Positions 19,892-31,400 of a stretch of DNA of 64,000 nt are shown here, in pieces. The stretch lies in NCBI GenBank assembly GCA_914767885.1, contig CAJZBQ010000029.1, forward strand, positions 537,175-601,174. Reading direction: 5' to 3'. Positions within the stretch are counted from its first letter, which is position 1. Each line of letters opens with the position of its first letter. The position numbers were made by a program, and so were the translations under genes. This DNA comes from Blepharisma stoltei. Taxonomy: Eukaryota > Ciliophora > Heterotrichea > Heterotrichida > Blepharismidae. Below the pieces are notes generated by a model. It was given only the letters and a program-made list of their open reading frames with translations. It was not told where the DNA came from and did not search any database.

Positions 19892-22869
19892 TTAACATTT
19901 TTTAAGATATCGGCTTTGTAAATAGTTTTGCTCAAGCTTTTCCATCATATTTTCGTACTGATCCCTTAGCTTTTTTAGTAGCTCGCTATGATGATCAGTC
20001 AGCTGCGAAATTTCTACTCTATTTGATGTCGAAATTTTTTCCTTGAAAAACTCTTCAAGCTTGACAATTGCGTCATCGTATTTCCCTTCAATTTGATCTC
20101 CTAATAAATCTCGATAATCTTTTAATTTGCTGACAATAACGTCGGCAAGATCAGGACTATTGCTAGGATTTGCTAAATATTCTTCAATGATATGGTCAAA
20201 ATTTATTTTTATTGAAGAAAATAGATCTTTGTTATAAGGAGACTGAGGAGAGTCAGGGGATTCTGGAATTGATTTGGCTGGGGATTTTTTGGTTTCGGAG
20301 GAAAGGTGGTAATAAAGATTTTGGATTTTGTCGTGGTACTCACTTTGCAAATTTGCTAGCTGCTGCTTATAGTTTTCAATGATTTTATTGGACTGGCTAG
20401 TCCATTCATCATGGATTTTAGGTTCTGGGATAAAATCTTGGTCCATTTGTAGGGTCAAAGATTCTAAAAAATTTGATTCCTGGGAATAATAAATAGAATG
20501 GCATTTGGTTCGAGATAAATTAGCTTTGCTAATTTTCTCTCCCTCATGGAATTTTATTTATGGGTTAGGTTTCTCTCGAAAACTTCTGCAGAGCAGCAGA
20601 GGTTTAACTTTGGAGATAACCAGAGGAACTGCTCTACAGCGCAACAAGAGGCTCAAAGTTAGTCTTCTCAGCACATCTGAGGAGGGTGTCCCTTAGGCGG
20701 AACATGCGCAGGAGTTGAATAAGGGAAGGGCGATGGCATAGAGCCAGGCGAGAAGCGCTGGTCAGGTTGGCAGGCAGTTTATTTGGGATGGTCCGACCTT
20801 TTGGATTGGAAATATTCATGACATCACCATTTTGGCTCTGTCCCTTTAGTGGGAGTGTAGGGTTGCACACCTTTAAAATTTTTAATTAATGTATATATGA
20901 TTCCTGAGGGCTAGCTTGATAAGTAGAGCTTGGGTTGGGGATTTCTACAGGTGTCCCACCTGCATCTAGAATTAATTTATTTAGATATCTTAGTGTCCCT
21001 TGCTCTGAGTTGATGGTTTCTGCTAAAGCTTGCTTATGCTCAGTTAGCTCATTTTCTAGTCTTGCTCTATATTTTCTTTCCTCTTGAAATCTATCAAGCA
21101 ATTTTTGGTATTTTTCACTGAATTCTGACTTATGGCTATTTAGCTCTCTCAGCTGCATTTCTAAAGTTTTTTCCAATTTTTCAATTTTTTGCTTGTCTTT
21201 TCCATGCTCATTTATAGCATCTTTATGGACTTCTCGGTGGCTTTCTACTTCTTTTCGGGCGTTTTCAAGCTCTCTTTCTAATTTATTATACGCTATTTGC
21301 AAGCTCAGTTTTTCTTCGTTAATTTGGCTTAATTCTTCTTTGAGGCGAATTATTTCTGCTTTGTATTCGTTTACTGTTGCAATTTCATTTAAAATTTCGT
21401 TTATACTAACTTTGTGTGCATATAGCCTAAAGCATTTATTTATAAATAATTTAAATATTTAATCCATAACAGTATAAATGTGGAGCATTTTGGACAATTT
21501 TAGCTCTGCTTGCAAATCTCAGTGTAGAAATGGTCTGCTGGAAATTCATGGCAGCTGGAGACACAGTACACACAATCGCAGTCAACGAATTCCCGCCCAA
21601 GGCAAAGCTTAAAATCCTCGTTAGTTTGCTATCTCTATACGGAATGTGCTGAGTTTTTCCTTCAGCAAGCTTATTTATCACATGAGCAAGCGTAAACAGC
21701 GATTTATTTATATGTCCAGTCTCCCCTAGTTGGCTTTGATTCCTTATATCAAACTCATTAAGTCTTTCACTGCCTGCCAAATCTACCAAATTTAAACACC
21801 CAAACCTGATTCTGCCATCGCCTCTATCCCCTCTTGCTATACTTTCTATATACAGCTTAAAAATTGTGTGGGAGCGGCTGGAGTGCTCATGGATGCTTGT
21901 TTCTCTATAAGACCTGTGCTCTTCTCCATAATTCATCAATAAAATCACCTGGTCAAAGGTCCATACTTGTTGGTGCTTCAAATTTTGAATTAAAACGCCT
22001 TGTTTAGGGTCGTCTTTTATTTTCAGATTATTTGACCCGGGAACTAGCAGATCATTGATATGCTCATTGTAAATTTCTAAATAGGAAACCCAAACTGAGT
22101 ATTCTCTGTCAGCGTCCTTAGCGATGCTTTGAAAAATGTCTTTAATAGAGCAAGGAAGAATCCCAGGCAAGTCTGGAGTCCCAAGCATTGTATAAGTTTT
22201 ACCTGAAGTCGTTTGTCCATACATAAAAACAGTCCCATTAAAGCCATTTAGAACTCTCTGCACGATTGGTTTGGAAATTTGTTGATAAATCTGCTGAGAA
22301 GTGAACTCTGGGCCATATACGTGGTCATATGTAAAAGATTGTGGGCCTTGCCCTTCTGAATATCTTATTCCTCCATCTTGCAATAATTCGATAATGAATA
22401 GGGCTAAAATATATTTTAAAAGAAATTATTTAACATTGCGTTTAAAAATTATTGAATATTCAATATAAACACAAGAGAGGAATATGCAAAATATTACAAA
22501 ATATGATATAAATCACATTAAAATTGCGTAAGAGCGATGATTATACGGCATAATCTCTAAGATTCATTATTATCAAAGACAGGTACCTAGATTTGAGAGC
22601 ATGCTTCATGCTAGTCATATGAAAATTGTGTTTTATTAAGGATAGAGGCTAATCCCACTTTTAGGAGTTTTCGCTTGGTCGATCAAAGATGAGAGAATTA
22701 GCTTTATTTCTTTATCTCTGAATGGCGATGAATCACTTTGATTTGCGCCTATTGTATAGATAGAATTACTATTAGAGTCAGTGCACCAAATTTCTTCATC
22801 TTCATACGGTTTCAATAGCGGCCTTACCCTAATGCACACTTGAATAGCTTCTCTATTACCTCTATTCAT
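19892..22869 (-). CDS. Kinesin, kinesin-7 (CENP-E)-like
   Basis: N-terminal motor from ATG 22869: IQVCIRVRPLL, P-loop GQTTSGKTYTMLG, switch I SSRSHTIF preceded by GEEHRSYRET as in kinesin-7, switch II LVDLAGSE, and HIPYRDSKLTRIL. The motor is followed by about 250 residues of coiled coil. The GE..R.Y.ET sequence and the N-terminal motor suggest a plus-end-directed kinesin-7; other N-kinesins cannot be ruled out. Three inserts are removed: 22384-22698, 21402-21474 and a class D1 retroposon at 20483-20897. The product is 721 residues. Only 33 bp separate its ATG from the stop of the next upstream gene, so promoter space is minimal. Confidence 0.9.
20474..20906 (+). mobile_element. Class D1 retroposon with 9-bp duplication, in kinesin gene
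   Basis: Direct repeat TGATTCCTG at 20474-20482 and 20898-20906; element body 20483-20897. It begins AATAAATAGAATGGCATTTG and is strongly similar to 30640-31076. Losing the body plus one repeat gives QASPQESNFLESLTLQ in frame. A TA-bounded cut is also possible here and would change two residues. Confidence 0.75.
21402..21474 (-). other. IES, 73 bp, TA-bounded
   Basis: Ends TATACT and AGTATA are inverted. TA 21402-21403 and 21475-21476 share phase. Excision joins VQNAPHL to NEILNEIATVNEY at the motor-neck boundary. Confidence 0.8.
22384..22698 (-). mobile_element. Diverged B2-like IES, 315 bp
   Basis: Minus-strand left end TAATTCTCTCATCTTTGATC resembles the B2 motif. The other end, read inward, also starts TAATTCG. 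Excision joins DKEIKL to LQDGGIRYSEGQG in the kinesin motor. Confidence 0.75.
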
Positions 22870-22902
22870 TTAAATTTAAATATATAAGAAAATAATGCTT
22901 AT

Positions 22903-23589
22903 TTACGAAGACATGCCTCCATACGTTCTCTGTATTTCTTTTCTGGTTTTCTGTATTAATTTTTCTTCATTAACTGACTCTAATAATGCTAAAAATTTTT
23001 CTATTAAATCTTGACATTTCCTATCTTTGTTATTTTTTCTGCAGACTTTTTTGATTAAATTAAACAAGTTTTCTAAAAGGTGCTTGGACTCTTGGAGAAT
23101 TTCACTGTAAAATAAAGGCTGGTTTGGGGATTCTGGAGGCTGGAACATCCAGCTTCTTAATTTTAGCTGAATTTCGCAGCCGTCTCCCATAGAGATTATT
23201 GGCCGAAGCTCTGGCCCAGGATCGCAGCTAATAAGTGGGTGTACAACAAGGCCATTATAGGTGACGTAAACTTTTTTGTAATTGGTCATTCCTATCCCTA
23301 CAATATCTCAAGACCCAAAACGAGGACCAAGCGAGACTTCTTCATCTCCCTTGAAAATTTTCCCATTCATGCCTTTATACGAAATTCCAGTCCCATCAAT
23401 TCCTATAGTAATGTCTTCATATTTCCCAGCCCTGAGGATTTTTACTTCATAATAAATTACAGTCCCTACCCTATTTTTGTCTCAATTAGTGACCAATGGT
23501 TTTTCCGTAGTAATTTTTACTTTTTCGCGACCACTTTTATAGATCCCTTTATGGTCTTCTAAAGAAATTTCTCCATTTCTAGAAATCAT
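22903..23589 (-). CDS. SPRY-like domain protein
   Basis: 228 residues from ATG 23589 to TAA 22903-22905. The first 140 residues resemble a SPRY/B30.2 fold: an early NGEISLED, VGTVIYYEVKIL, ITIGIDGTG, SWDIVGIGM and VYVTYNGLVV, then a short helical C-terminus with Lys/Arg (KVCRKNNKDRK). SPRY domains bind proteins, often in ubiquitin or signalling complexes. TGA = Trp twice (VTNWDKN, FGSWDIVG). It starts 39 bp after the stop of the pseudokinase gene on the same strand. The two could be one gene if that stop lies in an unrecognised IES, but no 15/16-nt intron fits and the next gap is equally short, so I keep them separate. Confidence 0.65.
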
Positions 23590-23628
23590 GTATGCTGAAT
23601 TTTACTGATTAATGGCTTCTATTTATAC

Positions 23629-25557
23629 CTATTTCTTAAATAATACAAATTTGTATATCCTTTTTGTATTTTTTTCAGGCAGACGAAACTCAGAAATATC
23701 ACACAAAATAACTTTGTGCTCTTCTTCACAGTTACAGCGAAAATGCGGGTTTAGATATAAAAGAAACCTTTTATTGTGACCTGCATGGGCTGCACAATAA
23801 CAGACTGTGCATAGAGAAATATTACAGTCAATGCAGTAAATTAGTAGAGGGTTTTTCCCGACATAGCACATAAACTGCTGGGTGGAATGGCTTGTGCATT
23901 GTCCTGAAGCATGATGATATTGGAGGACTTTTGGTAATGATAAAATTTCAGCTAAAATAAGGACAGTATTTTTTAATATGTCTACTATAAATTCGCTTTG
24001 GTTTTTTCCTTTAGCTATAATTTTCTCTAAAAGTTCTAGCACATCTCTGTGCCGTTCAAGTTTAAAATAAAACGGAACCTCCAGCATAGCTTGCAAAACT
24101 CTATACTCGTTTAAAAACTCGCTTTTCATAGCTTCTTTCATGATATCTAAAGAATTCGGGCCATAATAAGCTATAGTGGACTTTAAAAACCCAGCATCTA
24201 TTTTATCGCCACCTAAAGCTCGCTTTGGGACATCAGCGTCTCATAAAATTTGCAAAAGAGTCAGCGTGTTATCATCAATAAATCTTATAGCAAAATCATA
24301 TAAAATATTTGGAGTAATATTACGCTTTATAGCAATAGGAATGATCCCTAAAAATCCAATATCCACTAATTGCTCTTGAAATCCATGCGTAGCAGGCTTA
24401 TACTGCATAATTAAAAACACTGAATCAATTAAATTTCTTGACCCTTTTCAATCAAATTTCATACAAAGTTGCAAAAAATCGCTTAATATATGTGAACTTG
24501 ACAAATGGTCATAAATTTCTGAGCTGTGGCTCGAGCCTAAAATTAAAACTTTTTTTAATGCTAAAAATTGAGCTTGAATGTTTTCAAAAAACAGCCCAGA
24601 CCTAAGGGCGAACAGCTCTCGGATAGAGCTGGAATCTACCATGCTCCAATCCTTTAGCCACAATCCTCTTCAGACCTTTACAAAAGGATGGTTAAAAGGT
24701 GCTTTAGAATTTGAGTCTTTAAAAGCATCAGCTAATATACAGTCTATCGCTGGGTCTTGGAAACGTATTTTTATAGCTTCCTGCCTTTCTTTATCAGAAC
24801 AATCCCTAAGCGTTGGCAATTCTTCTAAAGTTCCAGAGCCACAAAGAGTGTATAAGCAAAGGCCGAGTCCTCAGAGATCAGACAATAAAGTATCTCGATA
24901 ATTCGGAGAAGGATAAATATGGTCCAGCCTAGAAACTCCACAATTAAGTGCATAATTTCCAGTCATAGAAACTTTCAAATTATACGAGTATTTTTCTGTA
25001 GAAACCACTGAATTCGCTGAAACTGGCCCTCTACACAATAAAACACTGTCAGGAAAAATGCTGTTAAAAAATATTCCCTTCTGCTGAGCAGATTCAATAA
25101 CATCTAGGAGCCAAATATAAGCAAAAATACACACATCTTTAGAAATCTTGTCTATTTCTGAGCTGGATCGTAAAAGTCCTGACACTTGTTCTAGAGAGAT
25201 CCCTTCTACAAGCTCGCTGACTAGTATGACTAGCCAATTATCATTATCATAGACTTCGAAAACATCTTTAATTTCTACAAGTTTAAGCTCGCCGCAGATA
25301 GGAGTTAATGGTTGGATTATTCGGTGAATTTCTTTGGCTTGATTGTATGAGTCACAAACGATAACTTTTAGATGATAATTTGTAAAATCTAAATTGTGAG
25401 CTATAAATGCATCTTTTGAATTAATGTATTTGTGAGTAATTGTGTACTCTTGATAATTGTAAGAGTTTGGGAGACGGACTGGGGCTTCAAGTGGCTGGAT
25501 CAGAGAGTCGGAGCGGAATTTAAGAGCCCTTTCCCATAGAGCGTCATAAAAGTCCAT
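23629..25557 (-). CDS. Pseudokinase with UBR-box-like zinc finger
   Basis: One frame of 642 residues if TGA is Trp (LLSDLWGLGLCLYTL, FDWKGSRN). The N-terminal 260 residues follow a protein-kinase fold: hinge VILVSELVEGISLEQ and the PNYRDTLLSDLWGLGLCLY APE-to-SDVWSLG region. The catalytic loop reads IFFNSIFPDSVLL with no HRD, and GNYALN stands where DFG should be, so activity is unlikely. Near the C-terminus a Cys/His array (CTSHSTQQFMC, YCIDC, LCTVCYCAAHAGH, FRCNC) matches zf-UBR spacing, the domain that reads N-degrons in E3 ligases. No RING or HECT domain is visible. Function is inferred as a scaffold in ubiquitin signalling. Confidence 0.7.
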
Positions 25558-27066
25558 TATGATAAATTTTACTTATAAAACATACAAAAATATTAAAAAG
25601 CTCAAGTCTAAATGATATTTCTTTCTAAAACTGAGCATATTTATTTTTACAAACTAAGAGTTCAATTAAATTTCAAGCTTAATTTGAATAAAAGGCTTAA
25701 GAAAAAATCATCGTTTTATATAAATATAAAAAATTTAAAACCCATATTAGAGCCTTAATACAAATTTGTGCCTGCTTTGAGCTATATTCTAATTATGAGC
25801 AGCATTCATAGCATTTAAATAGAAAAAATGATCTAGGTGGCTATTAACAATTTGAGCTTTTAATAAAACAGAACTTAGGATTGGATAAAAATTCTCTCAC
25901 TAAATACTTTAAATTACTAAGTATTGAATAATTTCTTTATAGCTATTTGGAATCAGCAAATAATAGTGTAATAATTTTTTTTGAAGTCGAAATTGTAACG
26001 AATTTGGGAGTAAAATGGAAATATATTTAATCTATTATAGAAGATCGCTATAAGTCGACGAATGCTATCTTATTTTTAAATTGGATTTTATATAAACAAT
26101 TGCCAAATAATTGATAAAAATTGTGTGATGGAGCAAGACTAGTAAATTCTTGTAAGGCTATTAAATTTATTTAATAAAAAGCTTTAATATTTTAAAAGTT
26201 TATTATAATAGGAAGTTCATTCAGTCCAATCAATTGAATTTATTTTTGATATATAATAAGTCAGTTTTAATAGCATAGTCAAGCTATTTTCTGAAAAAAA
26301 ATTTAAATGGGTTTAATTATAATTATTGGTTTTCATCATAGAATGAATATACCTGCCAAGGACTAATTCTAATTGAGTTAGCTAAAGAATATATTTATTT
26401 AATATTATATTACTAAGATAAGTTATTCGATCTATTGTGTCGCATACTTATTTCAAGAAGTATTGAGATCTTCTATGTTTTAAAATATCTTGGAGGCTCT
26501 TTCTAATAGAATTTAATTTTAAAAATCCTTAATATCCATTTTAAATATAGTAAACGGTGTCTATGCTTATATATAAGTTTACTTGTGTGCTCAAGGATTG
26601 TAATTTTTGAGAAAACTTAATACCTCAAGCTATTCCAGCATCCTGAATGTTTGCAATATTCATAAGTTGATTTTAATTCATCTCTAATTAATTAAAATTA
26701 GGTGTTGTTGAAAGAATTATATAAAAAATCTTTAAATCATAAGCCTTTACTTAATCAGCTTAAAAAAATTCAGCAATTCCATAATCGATATTGCAAAAAA
26801 TCTAAAAATTTTCTTCAGTTAGCAACTTTTTATATCTTCAAACACTATAAAAATGGAGTATAAATTAATCATTCAAAATAGCTCTGGAGTAAAGTAAATT
26901 CTGATCAAATACTAAAATTAGCATGAAGCTTTTTTGGCATGCCAAGTTCTCATAAGGCTCAAAAATCCAAAATTCAAATTTGAAAAAAAATAATGATGGA
27001 CATAATTCTGATATATAAAATTAAGGTGTTAAGAGTCTTTGAATTAAGCAAAAATTCTTTAATTAG

Positions 27067-27510
27067 GAATTAAAAATAGTTTATATTGAAAACTTAAATA
27101 TAGATTCTGACCAGAAGTTTTACTTAATTCAGGAATGATTAAATTCAAAAAAAAATAAAATTAGCCAAATTGAATATTCAGTTTTTCTTACTATCAATTC
27201 AGCTTCAGCATCAATTACAGCAAAAACTGCAGCATCAGCTTCAGCTTCGACTTCATCATCAACTTCCACATCAACTTCAGCATCAACTTCCGCATCAACT
27301 TCAGCATCAACTTCAGCATCAATTTCAGAATCAACTACATCAACTACTACAAATATAAATAACATCAACAAAACAAAAAACACAACACAGAGCTCTTCAA
27401 TGTTGCAAAAGCTGAGTTTGTTTTTCCCAGTGAATCACCAATTTGCATTCCTCCAAGATTGGCCATCAGGAAATCCCCATCTTCAACTCTCCAAGCTCCA
27501 CAAATAAAAA
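27067..27510 (+). CDS. Possible Ser/Thr/Ala-rich low-complexity protein
   Basis: An open frame with one TGA (Trp) runs about 147 codons: a polar N-part (IENLNIDSDQKFYLIQEW), then Ser-Ala-Ser-Thr repeats encoded by a 12-base tandem repeat related to TTCAGCATCAAC, then FFPVNHQFAFLQDWPSG to TAA. No ATG start is visible upstream, only stops. The minus strand of the repeat is also open (EVDA repeats), a usual effect of such tandem repeats. It may be a fragment of an interrupted gene or chance. Confidence 0.3.
27225..27335. repeat. Tandem 12-base repeat, TTCAGCATCAAC-type
   Basis: About nine imperfect units of a 12-base CA/TC-rich repeat. Divisible by three, so both strands stay open across it. 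Confidence 0.75.
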
Positions 27511-27811
27511 ATCACTGCAAAGATTTACGCTTGCACATATCTCCTTAACGGATTTTTAATTTCAAATAAGTAATCAATTTATTCAGCTTTATCGTCGATT
27601 AACTTTGCCTCTTAAATTTGTCAAGATTAGATTCATACATATCAGAATTTTTGAGATTTTGCTTCCATTTTCTGTTTGACGTCATCATAAATCTCTGTCA
27701 ATAAATGGCAAAATCATCAATGAAAATATGAAAATGATTAAATAAATGAAAAATTAATCAGAAAAAGTCCTAGCTTAGGTCTTAATTGATTTTTGGGCCT
27801 TATCAATTGCC

Positions 27812-28199
27812 TAACTCCCCCCCCCCTCCGTGAGTGAACAAAACCATTATAAAAATCGCTATTTTTTGCCCAAAAACCCACCCTTTGTGAGTGAACAAAA
27901 ATTTTTTTAATACAAAAATTTTTTATGGAAAAAAAATTTGATATATAAATGATAATTATTATAATGAAATCTAGAGCTAATTCTGTTTAATTTTAAACGA
28001 ATTGCTTTTTAAAACATAAAATTTTATAAATTAAATTAAATATTTGCTTTCCAATTTTTTGCGAATTAGGATTTTTTTTAAATTTCGAAAAAAAATATTT
28101 TTTATAAAATTTATATATAAATTTTTTTAAAAAAAAAAAAATTAACCCCCCTCCGTGAGTAAACAAAATTTTTTTGTTCACTCACGGAGGGGGGGGGAG
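27812..28199 (+). mobile_element. B1-family MITE between genes, 388 bp
   Basis: Left TAACTCC with C-run and CCTCCGTGAG, a second direct copy near 27880, and a right hairpin (28144-28199) ending GGGGAGTAAG. Nearly identical in plan and sequence to the copies inside genes, so intact B1 elements are not confined to ORFs. Confidence 0.85.
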
Positions 28200-28492
28200 T
28201 AAGCCAATAAATTTTTAATAGCCTGAAAGAAAACAAATCTTTCTTCATATATTTATTTTTAACAGAAATCCTTCTAATAAGGTTCTTTATAAAATAAACT
28301 TTTATAGTACATTTGATTTAACGACAATATTGCTGAATTAATTTTTACAGCAGAGAAAAAGTTTTTCATGTTTTAAAAACTAAATTTGAATGCAACAAAA
28401 TACTGATCACATATTTAATTCAAAAAATTAATCAAAATTTGCACCATTAAAATTTTAAAATCTCTTTACTTTCTGATAAAGATTGTTAATAA

Positions 28493-31400
28493 ATGGCTAA
28501 TAAACTGATTTGCAAACTTACTTCCTCCTCAGTAAGCGAACAAAACCATGAAAAAAATTCCTATTTATTCTAAAAACCCACCCTCTGTGAACAAACAAAA
28601 ATTTTTATGAAAAAAAAATTGCTATGTGGAGTGATAATTGAAATCTCTAGCAAATTCTGATTAATTTCAAACATCTTGCATTTTAAATATAAATTTCGCT
28701 ATATTAAATTAATTATTGCTTCACAATTTTTGTGAATTGGGAATATGCATTTTTGAAAAAAAATTAACTCCCTCCATAAGCGAACAAAATTTTTTGATTC
28801 GCTCACGGAGGGGGGACTTAGCAGTTTGGACGGAAGCCTTCCGCCGACTGCTTCACCAAGTTTTATTTATCGACTACCTCCTAATGCCACAGTTACTTTT
28901 CAAATTGAAGCAGGATCTCCAATTCTGACTGAAAATCTCCACTTTTGTGTAAGCATATGAAACGGAATAACCCAAGCGCCAAAGCAATATAAAGGGTGCC
29001 TGAATTCCTTTGGACACTGAATTTGTGAGGTAAATTTCGATATCCCCGGCAACTACAATTTTTGGGTTGAGAATTTAAATAAAAAAGATGACATTTTAAA
29101 AGGGATAAAAAACTGAATAGTTGTAGATCCTGACATAAAAATTGGAGGAAGGTCTTTACCGATCAATGGGATTTGCATGCAAAGTGTTTTACCTAGATGC
29201 TGTGGAGTCTTTGAAAGATGGTATGAAGTCTTGACCCATCAAAAAGAACTGGGCTACAACATGTTCCATTTTGCTCCTATGCAGGAATTTGGGAGCTCTG
29301 GAAGTCATTATAGCTTAAATGACCCGAATAAGCTTAATAGTGACATTTTTAAGGCTTATGACAATGAAGAAAAAAAGTTGAAAGCACTAGAAAACTTATT
29401 AAATAGGTTGGATCGCGAAGGTGTAGGCAGCATTATAGATATTGTGCTCAATCATCTGTCACCTGGTGCTCCATTTTTAGAAAGCTGCCCGAATGCGACC
29501 TGAAATTTAACCACCGCTCCTCATCTGAAATCTGCTTTTGAGCTAGACACAGCTTTACAGAACTTTTCTAAAGCCCTTTCTAAATGCCAAATATGAAAAT
29601 TTTATAGTAAAAATAGGATTGACAGCCAAAGTGATGTAAACGTCCTTTTGGGGATTTTGAGGTCCGAAGTGGTAAATCCATTCAAAATCCATGAATTTTT
29701 CATGATAAACCTAGACAAAGCAAAAAAAGAATTTTTGACATGCCAGAACAATGAAAAAATTAATGATGAAAAAATGGCAAAATCGTTGTCAGAAAGAGGG
29801 ATTGAATGGTTTATTAAAAAATGTTGCTTGAAACATCAAGGAGAAGGCAGATTTCTGACAGAAGTCATCCCAGAAATGATATGGAGAGCCTGCAATACTT
29901 TAGGCTGGAATCATGAAGAAAGCTTACAAAAAGGCCAAAAAGGAATAGAAATGGCAAATCTCTTTCTCATGAAAAGATGCGACAGACATATTGACGATAT
30001 TATGAGAAACCTTGACTATGAAATTCGACCTAAAATAGGCCAAACCATTACATGGGATAATCCATTAACTAAACCGAATTTTTCCCAGCTCCCTAATGGC
30101 GATTTCTGTGTATTTAACGGCTATATAAATGCATATAAAAAGGTCCACAAAGATTTTGCTGACAGGAGTGGATGGCATTTTTTAAGGAGAGACGTCATCG
30201 TCTGAAATGACTGCATAAAGCTCCGTTATGGATATAAAAGAGAAGACTGCCCTGAGGTGTGGGATTTCATGGAAAAATACGTCACCACTATGGCAAGACT
30301 TTTTAAAGGCTTTAGACTGGACAATGCCCATAGCACCCCTATTCATGTTTCTGAATATTTATTGGCTAAAGCCAGAGAAGTGAACCCAAATTTATTAGTT
30401 ACTGCAGAATTATTTACTGAAGACATTAATACTGATGCAAAATATGTCAAAAAGCTAGGACTAAATCTATTGATCAGGGAAGCTATACAGTGCCCAGATC
30501 CTGCTGCAATGGGAAAGTCAATTTATCAATACGGAAATGGAGAAATCTCAAGTTATGGCTGCCTTGAAAAATCTGATTTATATAACGAATCTGTATTAGG
30601 GATTAATCAAGAGCCTGGCAGTTTGAGATGGGAATCAACATAAATAAAATGGCATTCGGTTCGAGAGAAATTGGCTCTGCCAATTTTCTCTCCCTCATGG
30701 AATTTTATTTATGGGGTTGGGTTTTCTCTCGAGAACTTCTGCACAGCAATAGTCGTTTAACTTTGGGGATAACCAAAGGCACGACTCCTCAGTGCACTCA
30801 AGATTTCGGAGTTTTACCTCTCAGCACATCCCCACGGGAGGATGACCCTTAGGCGGAACACGCGCAGGAGCTGAGTCTGGACGAGCGACGGCAACGCGCC
30901 GGGTGAGATGTGCGGCGATTTATCTGGCGACTAGCCTTATAGAAGGCTTTGGGTGTGGGCTGACCACATATTCCAAGATGGCTTGGTGACGTCACTAGTT
31001 GTCGCTTTGACCCTTTTTCATTAAGGGGTGTGGGCACTAGACACCTTAAAAACTATGTAACTAAGTAAGTAAGTAAGAGATGGGAATCAACCCCAATCCC
31101 AGCCTTATTTTACGATTGCACGCATGATAATGATCCTCCAGCCAAAAAAAGAACTCCACAAGATTCATTACCTCATGCCTTTTTAACTGGATTTACCAAT
31201 TGCGCTGTATCTTCTACCCGAGGATACGATGAATTCATCCCTAGAAACCTCTCTGTCGTCAGTGAAAAGCGCATTTACTCCGCTCCTGTCCATGGAGCCC
31301 AATCAATATCCGAAGTTTCTTTATTCGATGATATAGAAAACCCTATCAAAGTGTACGTAGAATATGCTGCAGAAAATAATTTCAAAGAAGTCGCTATTAA

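Larger units (their letters stand above)
25558..28492. other. Gene-poor AT-rich stretch
   Basis: About 2.9 kb with no gene I can firmly support. It holds a 12-base tandem repeat near 27230-27330, a B1 MITE (27812-28199), and a short minus-strand open stretch at about 27603-27760 readable as YWQRFMMTSNRKWKQN..LDKFKRQS that may be the end of an interrupted gene. 25558-27060 is very AT-rich with nothing recognised. Confidence 0.5.

Noticed and set aside
27170-27383. Minus-strand ORF with EVDA repeats and plus-strand Gln/Leu-rich ORF
   Set aside because: Both are products of the 12-base tandem repeat in other frames; the Ser/Thr/Ala frame is the longest and best, and even that is weak.
30628-31037. 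ORFs within the D1 retroposon (both strands)
   Set aside because: They lie in a GC-rich non-coding element, do not resemble any protein and are not kept between copies.
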